Below are positions 44,829-54,488 of a DNA stretch of 64,000 bases, one piece after another. The notes below the pieces were generated by a model. It made no database searches, was not told where the DNA came from, and saw nothing but the letters and a program-made list of their open reading frames with translations. Source of the DNA: Aequorivita capsosiphonis DSM 23843. Its GTDB lineage: Bacteria > Bacteroidota > Bacteroidia > Flavobacteriales > Flavobacteriaceae. How positions within the stretch are numbered: the stretch's first letter is position 1; each line of letters starts with the position of its first letter. The translations under genes and the position numbers were made by a program. The stretch spans positions 1-64,000 of the forward strand of contig NZ_AUBG01000017.1 in assembly GCF_000429125.1 (NCBI RefSeq), in the 5' to 3' direction.

Positions 44829-46217
44829 ATGAAGAAAATGTATCTTATAAAAGGAATGCTTTTGGTATTTCTGGCATTTCAATTTATTGCCTGTGAAAAC
44901 GAACCTCTCACTGGTGAATTCCCTCAAGACGACCAAAATGACGCCGATGAAGGCCAGTTTAGAGCCCAAGTTGATGGACAGGAATTTATTGCAGTTACCG
45001 CTACTGCGATTCTTAACTCTGACAATGAACTTGTTATTACGGGTGAAAAATCCGGCGGGGAAAGTATAACCTTGGGTGTTACAAATGCCGCTGTTGGTAG
45101 TTTCAATTTAGCAACAAGTCAAATCAATGAAAATGCCGGAGCTTATTTTGACGGTTCCACAAATGTAGTCCCTTATGTAACTGCGGAAGCATTTGGAGGC
45201 TTGGGACAATTGAAAATCACGGAACTGGATACAGCCGAACAAACCGTTACGGGAACTTTTAGTTTTAGAGGCGTACGATTAAAAATAGATGCCGATGGAA
45301 ACCCAGTTCTTGATGGAAGTGGTAATCCGGTTATGGAAGAAGTAGAAATAACTAGCGGTGCCTTTAATGCTATTGCATACCAACTTGATGATACAGGCGG
45401 AGGCACTGGAAATTCCAATGATGAATTTTTCGCCAAAGTAGATGGAGTAGATTTTATTGCTGAGAGTATTTCAGTTACTGAACCTGTTGTAGGTGAGGTA
45501 CATATGATAAAAGTAGAAGCTGTATCTAACACTGGCGAATTGTTGCGTATTGACGTGCCACGTTCTTTAGGTGAAGGTACTTTTGATATGGTGCGAATTT
45601 CCGACGGAACAAAGTTAATTGCTGTTTACAATGCTGGATCTGGAACTGAAAACCTTACTTCTAACCCGGGAACTATAACAATTTCTGAATTTGATCTTGA
45701 ACTTGGCGTTCTGAAAGCTACGTTTAACTTTACTGGAACCGATCCTTTAAATCAATTACCAGATGTTGTGGAAGTAACAGAAGGAAGCTTTACTGCAAAT
45801 TTTGAAGGTATTCCAGGTGGAAATAACACGTTTAGCGCCAATGTTAATAGCGTTACATATAATCCAGATGATATTAGTGTAACTATTTCCAATGTTAATC
45901 AATATCCAAGACTTACTATTTCAACAACCAAGGGAGATCAAAACTTGGAAATTAGTTTTCCACTGACTGTTACAGAAGATACTTTCGATATGGAAACTGA
46001 GGTGGTTGATGGTGACGAGATTGTTGGATTGTATACTCCAGTAGTGGGAACTTCAATAACCTATGTGTCCAATCCTGGTAGTTTGGTAATCACTAATTAC
46101 AATATGGAAGATGGAATTATTGAAGGAACCTTTAATTTTACGGGTGTAGATACTACAGGGCAAGATCCAACGACTTATCAGATAACAGGTGGAACTTTTC
46201 TAGTTGTTCTTCCGTAA
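44829..46217 (+). CDS. Lipoprotein with three tandem beta domains (DUF6252-like)
   Basis: A 462-residue lipoprotein. ATG 44829 is chosen over an upstream in-frame start at 44787, because it gives a lipoprotein signal (LLVFLAFQFIAC). The mature protein has three copies of a ~120-residue beta unit, each opening with a pattern like FRAQVDGQEF, FFAKVDGVDFIAES or FSANVNSVTYN and closing with FNFTG or similar (GTFSFRGV, ATFNFTGTD, GTFNFTGVD). This resembles DUF6252-type domains. It probably anchors at the outer membrane; the function is unknown. Confidence 0.78.
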   Translation: MKKMYLIKGMLLVFLAFQFIACENEPLTGEFPQDDQNDADEGQFRAQVDGQEFIAVTATAILNSDNELVITGEKSGGESITLGVTNAAVGSFNLATSQINENAGAYFDGSTNVVPYVTAEAFGGLGQLKITELDTAEQTVTGTFSFRGVRLKIDADGNPVLDGSGNPVMEEVEITSGAFNAIAYQLDDTGGGTGNSNDEFFAKVDGVDFIAESISVTEPVVGEVHMIKVEAVSNTGELLRIDVPRSLGEGTFDMVRISDGTKLIAVYNAGSGTENLTSNPGTITISEFDLELGVLKATFNFTGTDPLNQLPDVVEVTEGSFTANFEGIPGGNNTFSANVNSVTYNPDDISVTISNVNQYPRLTISTTKGDQNLEISFPLTVTEDTFDMETEVVDGDEIVGLYTPVVGTSITYVSNPGSLVITNYNMEDGIIEGTFNFTGVDTTGQDPTTYQITGGTFLVVLP

Positions 46218-46236
46218 ACAAAACAAGGATTAAATT

Positions 46237-46273
46237 AAAAAGCCGTTCTAAAATTCATTTAGAACGGCTTTTT
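46237..46273. terminator. Bidirectional terminator
   Basis: A 16-bp perfect stem (46237-46252 with 46258-46273), AAAAAGCCGTTCTAAA and its complement, around ATTCA. It lies between the convergent lipoprotein gene and the DUF2807 pseudogene. Confidence 0.92.
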
Positions 46274-46292
46274 AATTTACGGTAACATGTAT

Positions 46293-47020
46293 TTAGATTG
46301 ATTTCACTTTTCCCGAACCATAAATCTTTACATTGTTTTTTGATGGATTCCCTCCGTACAGGATGACCCCTGAACCTCTTATTTTCCCGGTTAAACTATT
46401 GCTCACAAATATTGATGTGCGCCCGGAACCAGAAATGTTGACTTCAGCTTGTTCTGCAATTAATTCCTTTCCTTTAAACTTGCTGCTTCCACTGGTGTTA
46501 GCGATAACGTTTTGTGCTGTCCCGGATACTTTAATTTTTCCAGAACCATTCAATTGCACATTTAATAAATCGGCTTTAACAGAAACTTCTATTTCTCCCG
46601 AACCTTTTGAAGTCAATGCAATGGAATTGTTTACCAGCAAATCTTTCCCTTCAACATTACCAGAACCTCTTAAGAAAATTTCAGCGATAGCTTCAAACGG
46701 AACCGATATCTTTATTTTTTTAGTGTTTCGGAGTGACGTGTTATTTTTGAGATTGTAAGTCTATTGCCATCGGATTCCACCACGATTCTATCTTGAACAT
46801 TATCTTCCGCAGTTACTTTAATAATCCCTTCATTTCCCTTTTCGAGAGATACTTCCATAGAACCTGAAACATCAATAACGTCATAGGCTTTTGTGTTTAC
46901 CGTTCTTGTAATTATATTTCCGCTGCCTACAATGCTGGTAGAGTTATTTTTTTGAGCGCTCAAGAGAGCGCTTGCAAAAATAAAAAGCAAGGTTAAGGGA
47001 GCTTTGATTAATATGTTCAT
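46293..47020 (-). pseudogene. Frameshifted head GIN domain (DUF2807) protein
   Basis: The 5' part (47020-46712) gives a signal peptide ending SALLSAQ, then SIVGSGNIITR and YDVIDVSGSMEV, a DUF2807 start. It stops at a TAA straight after an A7 run (complement of T7 at 46715-46721). The reading frame resumes as KIKISVPFEAIAE and continues with SGSGR and GSGV repeats to 46293. One more A in the run would join both parts. The span is 728 nt, one short of 243 codons, the normal family size. It is a recent single-base deletion or a homopolymer sequencing error. DUF2807 proteins are secreted beta-helix-like proteins of unknown role. Confidence 0.85.
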
Positions 47021-47208
47021 AGTCTAGTTATTAATGATTAATGTTTGTCCTTTCCTATAAAGACTATGTTTAATATGAAATGTTACAGGTAGGGCTTAAA
47101 GAACTAATTATAACTGGCACAAAACTTGAAATATATAGAAAAAGAGCCTGCAAAACATTTGATAGTCAGTGTTCTTTCACAAAACAAATAAAAACATTTT
47201 AATAATAA

Positions 47209-47242
47209 GACATTGGGTGTTCAATAGTTGTGACACAATGTC
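47209..47242. other. Hairpin in the upstream region of lon
   Basis: GACATTG and CAATGTC (with TGT/ACA inside) form a stem around TCAATAGTTGTG, 13 bp before the lon start. It is not a CIRCE-type heat-shock element. It could be an operator or an mRNA leader structure. Confidence 0.5.
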
Positions 47243-47254
47243 CTAAACCAATAT

Positions 47255-49705
47255 ATGGCGAATTCAAAACTTACATCATTAGACAAGTTGTCATTTCAGG
47301 ATTTAAATGAGGATGCAGAATTTATCCCATTGATGTCTGCAGAAGACGAAGATGCAATGCATAAAGAGGAGTTACCAGAAATACTTCCCATTTTACCATT
47401 GCGTAACACCGTTTTATTTCCGGGAGTTGTTATTCCTATTACTGCTGGACGGGACAAATCCATAAAACTTATCAATGAAACAAATAAAGGGAATAAAATA
47501 ATAGGTGTTGTCTCTCAAAAGGATGAAGATGAAGAAGAACCAGGAATAGCTGATATCAATACAGTTGGTACCGTGGCTCAAATTCTTCGTGTTCTAAAAA
47601 TGCCTGATGGGAATACCACTGTGATTATTCAAGGGAAGAAACGCTTTGAGCTGACTGAAGTTTTGACAACTTCGCCTTATATGACGGCTACTATTAGAGA
47701 GGTTGCTGAAGCTCGTCCGGAGAAGGAAAGCGAGGAATTTAATGCTATTATCGAATCCATAAAAGAAATGGCGCTTCAGATAATTAAACAAAGTCCAAAC
47801 ATTCCATCGGAAGCTGCCTTTGCAATCAAAAATATTGAAAGCCCTAGTTTTCTTATAAACTTCGTTTCTTCAAACCTGAATGTTCCGGTTGAAGAGAAAC
47901 AAACCCTACTGGAAATCAACAATCTAAAAGATCGTGCCCTAGAAACCCTCCGTTATATGAATATGGAGATCCAAAAGCTTTCTTTGCGCAATGACATTCA
48001 GTCTAAGGTTCAAAGCGATATCAACCAACAGCAGCGTGAGTATTTTCTTCAGCAACAAATGAAGACTATTCAAGAGGAGCTTGGTGGATCTTCTACGGAA
48101 GAAGAAATTGAAGATTTACGAATGCGCTCCAAAACTAAAAAATGGAGTGAGGATGTAGAAAAGCACTTTTTAAAAGAACTTTCCAAATTGCAACGAATGA
48201 ACCCGCAGGTTGCTGAATTCAGTATTCAACGGAATTATCTCGATTTACTTTTGGATCTTCCTTGGAATAAATACAGCAAGGATAAATTCGATTTAAACCG
48301 GGCTAGAAAGATTTTAGATCGCGATCATTATGGACTTGATGACGTTAAAAAACGTATTATTGAATACTTGGCGGTTCTAAAACTGAGAAACGATATGAAA
48401 TCTCCAATTCTTTGCCTTTACGGTCCTCCTGGAGTTGGAAAAACATCTTTGGGGAAATCTGTGGCTGAAGCTTTGGGAAGAAAATATGTACGGATGAGTC
48501 TGGGTGGACTTCGCGACGAAGCTGAGATTCGTGGCCATAGAAAAACCTATATTGGTGCTATGCCCGGACGGATTATTCAGAGTATTAAAAAAGCGGAAAC
48601 CAGTAACCCTGTTTTTGTTTTGGACGAAATTGATAAAATTTCTGCAAGCAATCAGGGAGATCCTTCTTCTGCGATGTTAGAAGTGCTTGATCCAGAGCAG
48701 AACAATTCGTTTTACGATAACTTTTTGGAGCTTGGTTACGACCTTTCAAAAGTTATGTTTATCGCCACATCCAATAGTTTAAGCACCATTCAGCCTGCGT
48801 TGCGGGATAGGATGGAAATTATAAATGTTACCGGATATACCATTGAGGAAAAAGTAGAGATTGCAAAACGTCACTTGCTTCCAAAACAACTCAAGGAACA
48901 CGGTATGGATAAAAATACCCTTAAAATAGCCAAGCCGCAGTTGGAAAAAATTGTTGTAGGCTACACCCGTGAAAGTGGAGTGCGAGGCTTGGAAAAACAA
49001 ATTGCAAAAATGGTGCGTTATGCCGCCATGAAACTTGCGATGGAAGAAGAATACCAAGTAAAAGTTTCTAACGAAATTATTGTTGAAGTTTTGGGCGTTC
49101 CTAAATTGGAACGTGATAAATATGAAAACAATGATGTTGCAGGAGTAGTTACCGGACTTGCTTGGACGCAGGTAGGTGGTGATATCCTATTTATTGAATC
49201 TGCACTTTCTAAGGGAAAAGGAACCTTGAATATGACTGGAAATCTTGGAAAGGTGATGAAAGAGTCCGCAACAATCGCGATGGAATACATAAAATCCAAC
49301 GCAGAGAAATTGGGCATCAAACCAGATATTTTTGACCAATATAACGTTCACATTCACGTGCCAGAAGGAGCTACGCCTAAGGACGGTCCAAGTGCAGGAA
49401 TCACGATGCTTACCTCATTAGTTTCTCTTTTCACACAAAGAAAAGTGAAGAAATCCATTGCGATGACTGGCGAAATTACACTTCGGGGAAAAGTACTTCC
49501 CGTTGGTGGAATCAAGGAGAAGATTCTTGCGGCCAAACGTGCACAAATTAAGGAAATCTTACTCTGTGAGGATAATAGGAGCGATATAGAGGAAATAAAA
49601 CCTGAGTATTTAAAAGGCTTGACCTTCCATTATGTAAAAGAAATGAGTGACGTGTTGGATTTGGCACTCACGAAAGAAAAGGTGAAAAACGCAAAGAAGC
49701 TTTAA
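47255..49705 (+). CDS. lon: ATP-dependent protease La (Lon)
   Basis: An 816-residue protease that degrades misfolded and regulatory proteins. The N-terminal LON substrate domain begins near [14 protein letters not shown] (about residue 45). A coiled-coil linker is followed by the AAA+ core, with Walker [10 protein letters not shown] and Walker [10 protein letters not shown]. The C-terminal Ser-Lys protease domain carries the catalytic Ser in [10 protein letters not shown] and Lys further on in [12 protein letters not shown]. The architecture is complete. A hairpin at 47209-47242 lies just upstream. Confidence 0.96.
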   Translation: MANSKLTSLDKLSFQDLNEDAEFIPLMSAEDEDAMHKEELPEILPILPLRNTVLFPGVVIPITAGRDKSIKLINETNKGNKIIGVVSQKDEDEEEPGIADINTVGTVAQILRVLKMPDGNTTVIIQGKKRFELTEVLTTSPYMTATIREVAEARPEKESEEFNAIIESIKEMALQIIKQSPNIPSEAAFAIKNIESPSFLINFVSSNLNVPVEEKQTLLEINNLKDRALETLRYMNMEIQKLSLRNDIQSKVQSDINQQQREYFLQQQMKTIQEELGGSSTEEEIEDLRMRSKTKKWSEDVEKHFLKELSKLQRMNPQVAEFSIQRNYLDLLLDLPWNKYSKDKFDLNRARKILDRDHYGLDDVKKRIIEYLAVLKLRNDMKSPILCLYGPPGVGKTSLGKSVAEALGRKYVRMSLGGLRDEAEIRGHRKTYIGAMPGRIIQSIKKAETSNPVFVLDEIDKISASNQGDPSSAMLEVLDPEQNNSFYDNFLELGYDLSKVMFIATSNSLSTIQPALRDRMEIINVTGYTIEEKVEIAKRHLLPKQLKEHGMDKNTLKIAKPQLEKIVVGYTRESGVRGLEKQIAKMVRYAAMKLAMEEEYQVKVSNEIIVEVLGVPKLERDKYENNDVAGVVTGLAWTQVGGDILFIESALSKGKGTLNMTGNLGKVMKESATIAMEYIKSNAEKLGIKPDIFDQYNVHIHVPEGATPKDGPSAGITMLTSLVSLFTQRKVKKSIAMTGEITLRGKVLPVGGIKEKILAAKRAQIKEILLCEDNRSDIEEIKPEYLKGLTFHYVKEMSDVLDLALTKEKVKNAKKL

Positions 49706-49720
49706 GTTTATATATTTTAG

Positions 49721-49760
49721 AAATGATTAATGTGCGATTGCTCTTGCGCATTAATCATTT
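49721..49760 (+). terminator. Hairpin after lon
   Basis: A long stem, AAATGATTAATGTGC with GCGCATTAATCATTT, follows the lon stop codon. The T-run after it is poor, so it may be a 3'-end stabiliser rather than a full terminator. Confidence 0.5.
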
Positions 49761-49910
49761 CTCATTGCTATTATAAATTATGTTTATCACCTAAATATAC
49801 ATTATGAGGTTTCTAAGGTGATTTAAAAATTAATCTTAGATGTTTCTTTCCTTTGCAAAAATAAATTATACTTGCATTCGTTTAGACTTTAGTTACGGTA
49901 ACTCGCCTCT

Positions 49911-50930
49911 ATGACCCAAAAGGTTTTCTTAGTTGTTTCATTATTAATTTCCCAGCTTTTAGTGGCTCAGGTAGGAGGTAGATCGACCTATCAATTTCTT
50001 AATCTGGTAAACAGCCCTAGAATGGCCGCATTGGGTGGAAAGGTTGTTACCAATTATGATTACGATCCAACCCAGGCACTTTTTAACCCAGCGAGTATAA
50101 ATCCAGAAATGGACAACCAACTTTCGCTTAACTACACAAACTATATAGGCGATGTAAACTACGGAACAGCAAGCTACGCCTATCTTTGGGATAGAAGAAC
50201 ACAAGTGCTTCATACAGGTGTTACCTATGTTAATTACGGAAAATTTGATGGTTATGATGAAACAGGAAACCCAACTAGTAGTTTTAGCGGAGGTGAAGTA
50301 GCCCTATCATTTGGGCATGCCCGAAATATTGCTTTTACTAATTTTCATGTTGGCGTGAATGTAAAATTTATTTCTTCAACACTAGAGCAATACTCATCTT
50401 TTGGTGGCGCGATAGATATTGGTGTTATGTATGTTTATGAAGATTGGGATCTACAAATCACTGGAGTCGCTCGTAACATTGGAACACAGTTTACTCCGTA
50501 TCACATTGAATATGAACCGTTGCCATTTGAAGTTATCTTCGGAATTTCACAAACACTTGAAAACATTCCTATCCGCTGGCATTTTACCTTGGAAAATATG
50601 CAACAATGGAATATAGGCTTTTCAAATCCTGCACGGGAAGAAATCGATTTAGAAGGAAACATTACTAAGGAAAAAGTTGGTTTTGTTAACAATGCTTTTC
50701 GGCACATGATCGCTGGTATTGAGCTTTTTCCAGAGAGCGGCTTTAACATTCGCTTGGGTTATAATTTTAGAAGAGGAGAAGAGTTGCGAATTGTTGAAAA
50801 GCGTACTTTTGCAGGGATAAGCGCAGGTTTTGCGATAAAACTTAACAAATTAAGATTGAGCTATTCTTACTCAAAATACAGTAGTGCTGCAGCTTCCAGC
50901 TTTTTTGGATTAAATATTGATCTGCAGTAA
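49911..50930 (+). CDS. porQ: Type IX secretion system protein PorQ
   Basis: A 339-residue outer-membrane barrel of the type IX secretion system. The signal peptide ends LLVAQ. Family motifs are TYQFLNLVNSPRMAALGG and FNPASINPEMD near the N terminus, and the protein ends in FFGLNIDLQ. PorQ helps attach T9SS cargo at the cell surface together with PorU/PorV. It matches the T9SS cargo gene at 20.5-22.5 kb and the PorX homologue at the right edge. cmk begins 29 bp downstream. Confidence 0.9.
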   Translation: MTQKVFLVVSLLISQLLVAQVGGRSTYQFLNLVNSPRMAALGGKVVTNYDYDPTQALFNPASINPEMDNQLSLNYTNYIGDVNYGTASYAYLWDRRTQVLHTGVTYVNYGKFDGYDETGNPTSSFSGGEVALSFGHARNIAFTNFHVGVNVKFISSTLEQYSSFGGAIDIGVMYVYEDWDLQITGVARNIGTQFTPYHIEYEPLPFEVIFGISQTLENIPIRWHFTLENMQQWNIGFSNPAREEIDLEGNITKEKVGFVNNAFRHMIAGIELFPESGFNIRLGYNFRRGEELRIVEKRTFAGISAGFAIKLNKLRLSYSYSKYSSAAASSFFGLNIDLQ

Positions 50931-50959
50931 AAACCCCTCATTTTTTTTGGACAATACTT

Positions 50960-51655
50960 ATGAAAAAAATTACAATTGCAATTGATGGATATTCTTCTAC
51001 GGGCAAAAGTACCGTCGCCAAGCAGATTGCAGATTATTTAGGTTACGTTTATGTTGACACTGGCGCTATGTACCGTGCCGTGGCACTTTATGCGATGCAA
51101 CACAATATCATTTCCAAAACACACTTTGATAAGGAAAAACTAATTGAATCGCTTAAATCGATCGATTTGAAGTTTAAAAAGGAAGCTGCCTGGAATAAAG
51201 CACATATTTTTTTAAATGGAAAGAACGTTGAAAATGAAATCCGAAATCTTGAAGTTTCAGAATTTGTAAGTCCGATTGCTACTATTCACGAAGTAAGAGT
51301 AAAATTGGTTGCCCAACAACAGGAAATGGGACTAGAAAAAGCTGTTGCCATGGATGGAAGAGATATTGGCACAGTTGTCTTTCCAAAGGCTGAATTGAAA
51401 ATATTTATGAATGCTTCTGCAGAAAAACGTGCGGAAAGAAGATACAAGGAATTACTGGAAAGAGGTGATAAAGTAGCTTATGATGATGTGCTTAAAAACA
51501 TTCAGGAACGCGACTATATGGATACCAATCGAGAAGACTCCCCCTTACGCAAAGCTGTTGACGCCATTGAAATTGACAATTCTAACATGAATCTGGAAGA
51601 TCAATTTCACATGGTGCTACAATTAGCAAAAGATCGCATTGCAGGTCGGGTCTAA
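50960..51655 (+). CDS. cmk: Cytidylate kinase
   Basis: A 231-residue P-loop kinase that phosphorylates CMP and dCMP. The P-loop is IDGYSSTGKSTVAK (residues 6-19), followed by YVDTGAMYRAVA and MDGRDIGTVVFP. The ending resembles those of bacterial Cmk. It follows porQ after 29 bp on the same strand, an arrangement I believe to be common in Flavobacteria. Confidence 0.95.
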   Translation: MKKITIAIDGYSSTGKSTVAKQIADYLGYVYVDTGAMYRAVALYAMQHNIISKTHFDKEKLIESLKSIDLKFKKEAAWNKAHIFLNGKNVENEIRNLEVSEFVSPIATIHEVRVKLVAQQQEMGLEKAVAMDGRDIGTVVFPKAELKIFMNASAEKRAERRYKELLERGDKVAYDDVLKNIQERDYMDTNREDSPLRKAVDAIEIDNSNMNLEDQFHMVLQLAKDRIAGRV

Positions 51656-51725
51656 AATTATGCAGTAAATTTTGGTTTATCTTAAATTGTTTTTATAATT
51701 GACTTTTCTTAAATACCCTAAAACA

Positions 51726-52154
51726 ATGAGCTTTTTTCAAGAGTTTAAAAATTTCGCCATAAAAGGCAATATGATCGATATGGCGGTGGGAATCGTTATT
51801 GGTACTGCCTTTAATAATGTTATTAGCACGATTGTAAAAAAGGTTGTGATGCCACCATTATCACTGCTCACAGATGGTGTAAACCTTTCTAATAAAAAAT
51901 ATATACTTCGTCACGCATCCGATTCTGCAGAGGAGGTGGCGGTAGGTTATGGGGAATTAATGGAAGCCTTAATTGATTTTTTTATTATTGCCTTTACGAT
52001 TTTCGTTGTTATAAGGACCATCAACCACTTTAAAAAGAGATCAGATGATCCGAAGGACGAAACGGTGGAAACCCCTAAAAACATTCAACTTCTATCCAAT
52101 ATTGAAAAATTGATGGAGGAGCAAAATACGCTGTTAAAAAAGAAGCGAGATTAA
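51726..52154 (+). CDS. mscL: Large-conductance mechanosensitive channel MscL
   Basis: A 142-residue channel that opens on hypo-osmotic shock. The ATG at 51726 is used instead of the TTG at 51699. The first membrane helix holds NMIDMAVGIVIGTAFNNV, then VVMPPLSLL, and a second helix (IDFFIIAFTIFVVI). The C-terminal helical bundle is the usual charged end. It overlaps the convergent lipoprotein gene by 4 bp. Confidence 0.95.
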   Translation: MSFFQEFKNFAIKGNMIDMAVGIVIGTAFNNVISTIVKKVVMPPLSLLTDGVNLSNKKYILRHASDSAEEVAVGYGELMEALIDFFIIAFTIFVVIRTINHFKKRSDDPKDETVETPKNIQLLSNIEKLMEEQNTLLKKKRD

Positions 52155-52525
52155 GGCTTCACTCTTTTAGCTGTTGCCTTGCTGGATTTGACTTTTCCAA
52201 CTTCGCTAAACTCGAAAGTATAATGATCTTTGCTTGTAGTAAGGATTTTGATTAGGATAGCCTTCCTTTCAGCCTGATTCTTAGGGTTGATCTTTGTTAA
52301 AACATATTCGCAGTCATTAACCCACCTGATGGAAGAGGAGTCGGTCTTTCCTTGATAGAAGTCCACTTCAATGGAATCATTGCGGGTAATCGTTGTTTTA
52401 AATACTTCCGTCCCAGAAAGCGCCTCAAATTCGAAGGTTCCCGTCTTAAAATCTGAGCAGTTACGCTCCTTTTCATAACAACTACTTAAAAAAAGCAAAC
52501 TAAACAAGAGTATAAAAAAACGCAT
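52151..52525 (-). CDS. Small lipoprotein of unknown function
   Basis: A 124-residue lipoprotein with lipobox LLFLSSC. The mature part begins YEKERNCSDF and is beta-rich, with one further Cys (NDCEYVL). I recognise no domain. It is convergent with mscL (4-bp overlap) and lies 43 bp downstream of the XRE regulator gene on the same strand, so the two may be cotranscribed. Confidence 0.75.
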   Translation of the reverse strand: MRFFILLFSLLFLSSCYEKERNCSDFKTGTFEFEALSGTEVFKTTITRNDSIEVDFYQGKTDSSSIRWVNDCEYVLTKINPKNQAERKAILIKILTTSKDHYTFEFSEVGKVKSSKATAKRVKP

Positions 52526-52568
52526 TTCTAGAATTTTATGCGAATTTCCGAAAAATTACTGAGATGGA

Positions 52569-52988
52569 TCAATTTTCGTATATATTAAAACTGCCATCCT
52601 TGTAAAAAATAACGATTTTAGCTACTTCCTTAGAACTTTGATTGTTTTCTGTATTTCTTTTCTTTCCTTCCTTACTTTCTTCCGAAAATAAATTTAAGGC
52701 TTTCCCTGCACTCGAGTTTGATTTTTGATTGGAAGCTGGAGTTACAGGTTTTATTTCTGAAGTAGCAGGGAAGTTTCCTTTTCCAAAAAGCAGCCAATTC
52801 ATTTCCACTTCCGGAAATTTTTCAAGAAGTTTTATCACAAATTCCAAACTCGGTTTATTTCTTCCGGACAATAAATGTGAAATAGTGGAGCGGTTAAAAT
52901 CAATCTCCTCCGCAAAAGCCGTGGCCGTTAATTGATAATATTCAAGGATTTTCTCCAGTCGTTTTACAAAACTAGCGCTGTTTACCAT
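52569..52988 (-). CDS. XRE-family helix-turn-helix regulator with C-terminal extension
   Basis: A 139-residue protein with an N-terminal Cro/C1-type HTH (about residues 5-60): TATAFAEEIDFNRSTISHLL is the DNA-binding region and LSGRNKPSLEF the end of the fold. A low-complexity linker (rich in Ser, Lys, Asn) leads to a conserved-looking end, KIVIFYKDGSFNIYEN. Its start codon overlaps one copy of a GTTTACNNTTGTAAC operator, and further copies occupy the 303-bp divergent region. Negative autoregulation and control of the divergent M14 peptidase gene are plausible. It is probably not phage-derived. Confidence 0.82.
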   Translation of the reverse strand: MVNSASFVKRLEKILEYYQLTATAFAEEIDFNRSTISHLLSGRNKPSLEFVIKLLEKFPEVEMNWLLFGKGNFPATSEIKPVTPASNQKSNSSAGKALNLFSEESKEGKKRNTENNQSSKEVAKIVIFYKDGSFNIYEN

Positions 52989-53277
52989 TGTAACATTTAA
53001 TTAGATAAGATAACGGTTACAAATGTAAAATATTATTCAATATCATATATAATAGAAGCTATATATTTCTATTTAATATAGATTAAAGCTTTAGGTAAGT
53101 TGTTGCAAAACACTAGTTTTTAATAAATTGATTCATATTAAATAGAAGAGTGATAAAAATTTATTGATTCCTTGTTCAATTTACGTTTGATGGACTTCAT
53201 TTGTTTACCATTGTAATCAAGAGAGTGCAATATTGTTGTTTACAATTGTAAACTATCCTTTGTTTAACTTTGTAAAC
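52980..53277. promoter_or_regulatory. Array of palindromic operators between the XRE and M14 genes
   Basis: The gap 52989-53291 contains five related sites with consensus GTTTACNNTTGTAAAC: 52980-52994 (overlapping the XRE start), 53016-53030 (degenerate), 53203-53218, 53238-53253 (GTTTACAATTGTAAAC, a perfect 16-bp palindrome) and 53262-53277. The two right-hand sites are centred 24 bp apart. The TAACTTTG -7 box of the M14 gene lies inside the last site (53265-53272), so a bound protein would block RNA polymerase. The XRE protein is the natural candidate to bind them. Confidence 0.8.
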
Positions 53278-53291
53278 TTGGAAATTTAAGT

Positions 53292-54452
53292 ATGAAAATA
53301 GACACTTGGTATCACGATAATTTTGAGGATAAATTAAGCGGTAGGTTTATAAACCTAGAACATATTTCACCATTATTGGAGGATTATAAAACAGCCTACG
53401 AAATTTCGATAGCTGGTTATTCTGAAAATGGTCTTCCCCTTTCTTTGGTTAAAATTGGTAAAGGAAATAAAGTGGTTTTGGGCTGGTCGCAAATGCACGG
53501 AAACGAATCAACCACAACAAAGGCGGTTTTTGATTTTTTAAAGTTTTTGAATCAGAAAGATTTTTTTCAAAATGAAATCGAAACTTTTCTATCCAACTAC
53601 ACCTTATATCTAATACCGATTTTGAATCCTGATGGCGCGAAATCCTATACACGCGAAAACGCCAACGAAATTGATCTTAACCGCGATGCGAAAAACTTAT
53701 CCCAAAGTGAAAGTCGTTGTCTGCGGAAAGTTTTCGACGATTTAAAACCACAACTTTGTTTAAACCTACACGACCAACGTTCCATTTATGGTTTTGCAGA
53801 TGGTAAACCATCAACGGTTTCGTTTTTATCTCCGTCAGCAGATACGGAAAGATCCATAACCCATGCTAGACTTATTGCCATGCAGCTCATAAACAAAATG
53901 AATGGTACCCTGCAAAATTATATTCCCAATCAAGTGGGAAGATATGATGATAGCTTTAACTCTAATTGTGTTGGCGATACTTTTCAAGAATTGGGTGTTC
54001 CAACAATTTTGTTTGAAGCCGGGCATTATCAGCAGGATTATCAAAGGGAGAAAACAAGGGAATTTATTTTTTATTCATTGCTTTCCTTGTTTGATATTAG
54101 CGCTGCGGAAAATGATGGTGAAAATTATAAGAAGTACCTGGATATTCCTGAAAACAGAAAAAATTATAATGACTTTATCTTGCGAAATGTTACTTCGGAA
54201 GCAAATCTGGAACCTGTATCCATTGCAATTCAATATGTAGAAGTGTTAAAGAAAGGCAAAATTGAGTTTGAGGCTGTCATTGATGAAATAGGGGAGCTCA
54301 GGGATAAATTCGGATATATTGAAAAAGAAATGTACGGCGCTGAAATTTTAACAAATTCTCAGAATAATTTAACAATTGGAGCGAAAATTTCAAAAATATT
54401 TGGTAAATCGACCAATTCGTTAATCTTTTCCGCAAATAAACTTCTACTTTAG
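53292..54452 (+). CDS. M14 family zinc carboxypeptidase
   Basis: A 386-residue member of the M14 family without a signal peptide. Zinc ligands are H69 and E72 in HGNEST, and H160 in NLHDQR. The substrate-binding region includes LNPDGAKSY and the conserved LNRDAK, and the catalytic Glu is E242 in LFEAGHYQ. The C-terminal ~120 residues form an extra helical and beta part. It probably removes C-terminal amino acids or cleaves cell-wall-type peptides in the cytoplasm. Its promoter sits in the operator array, which points to tight repression by the divergent XRE protein. Confidence 0.9.
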   Translation: MKIDTWYHDNFEDKLSGRFINLEHISPLLEDYKTAYEISIAGYSENGLPLSLVKIGKGNKVVLGWSQMHGNESTTTKAVFDFLKFLNQKDFFQNEIETFLSNYTLYLIPILNPDGAKSYTRENANEIDLNRDAKNLSQSESRCLRKVFDDLKPQLCLNLHDQRSIYGFADGKPSTVSFLSPSADTERSITHARLIAMQLINKMNGTLQNYIPNQVGRYDDSFNSNCVGDTFQELGVPTILFEAGHYQQDYQREKTREFIFYSLLSLFDISAAENDGENYKKYLDIPENRKNYNDFILRNVTSEANLEPVSIAIQYVEVLKKGKIEFEAVIDEIGELRDKFGYIEKEMYGAEILTNSQNNLTIGAKISKIFGKSTNSLIFSANKLLL

Positions 54453-54488
54453 TTTAAAAGTACTTAATTTTGCAAAAAATATAAAAAC

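Noticed and set aside
47209-47242. CIRCE heat-shock element
   Set aside because: CIRCE needs TTAGCACTC-N9-GAGTGCTAA, which is absent.
52569-54452. Prophage repressor with operators, or a toxin-antitoxin pair
   Set aside because: No phage genes are nearby, and the divergent partner is a full M14 peptidase rather than a toxin.
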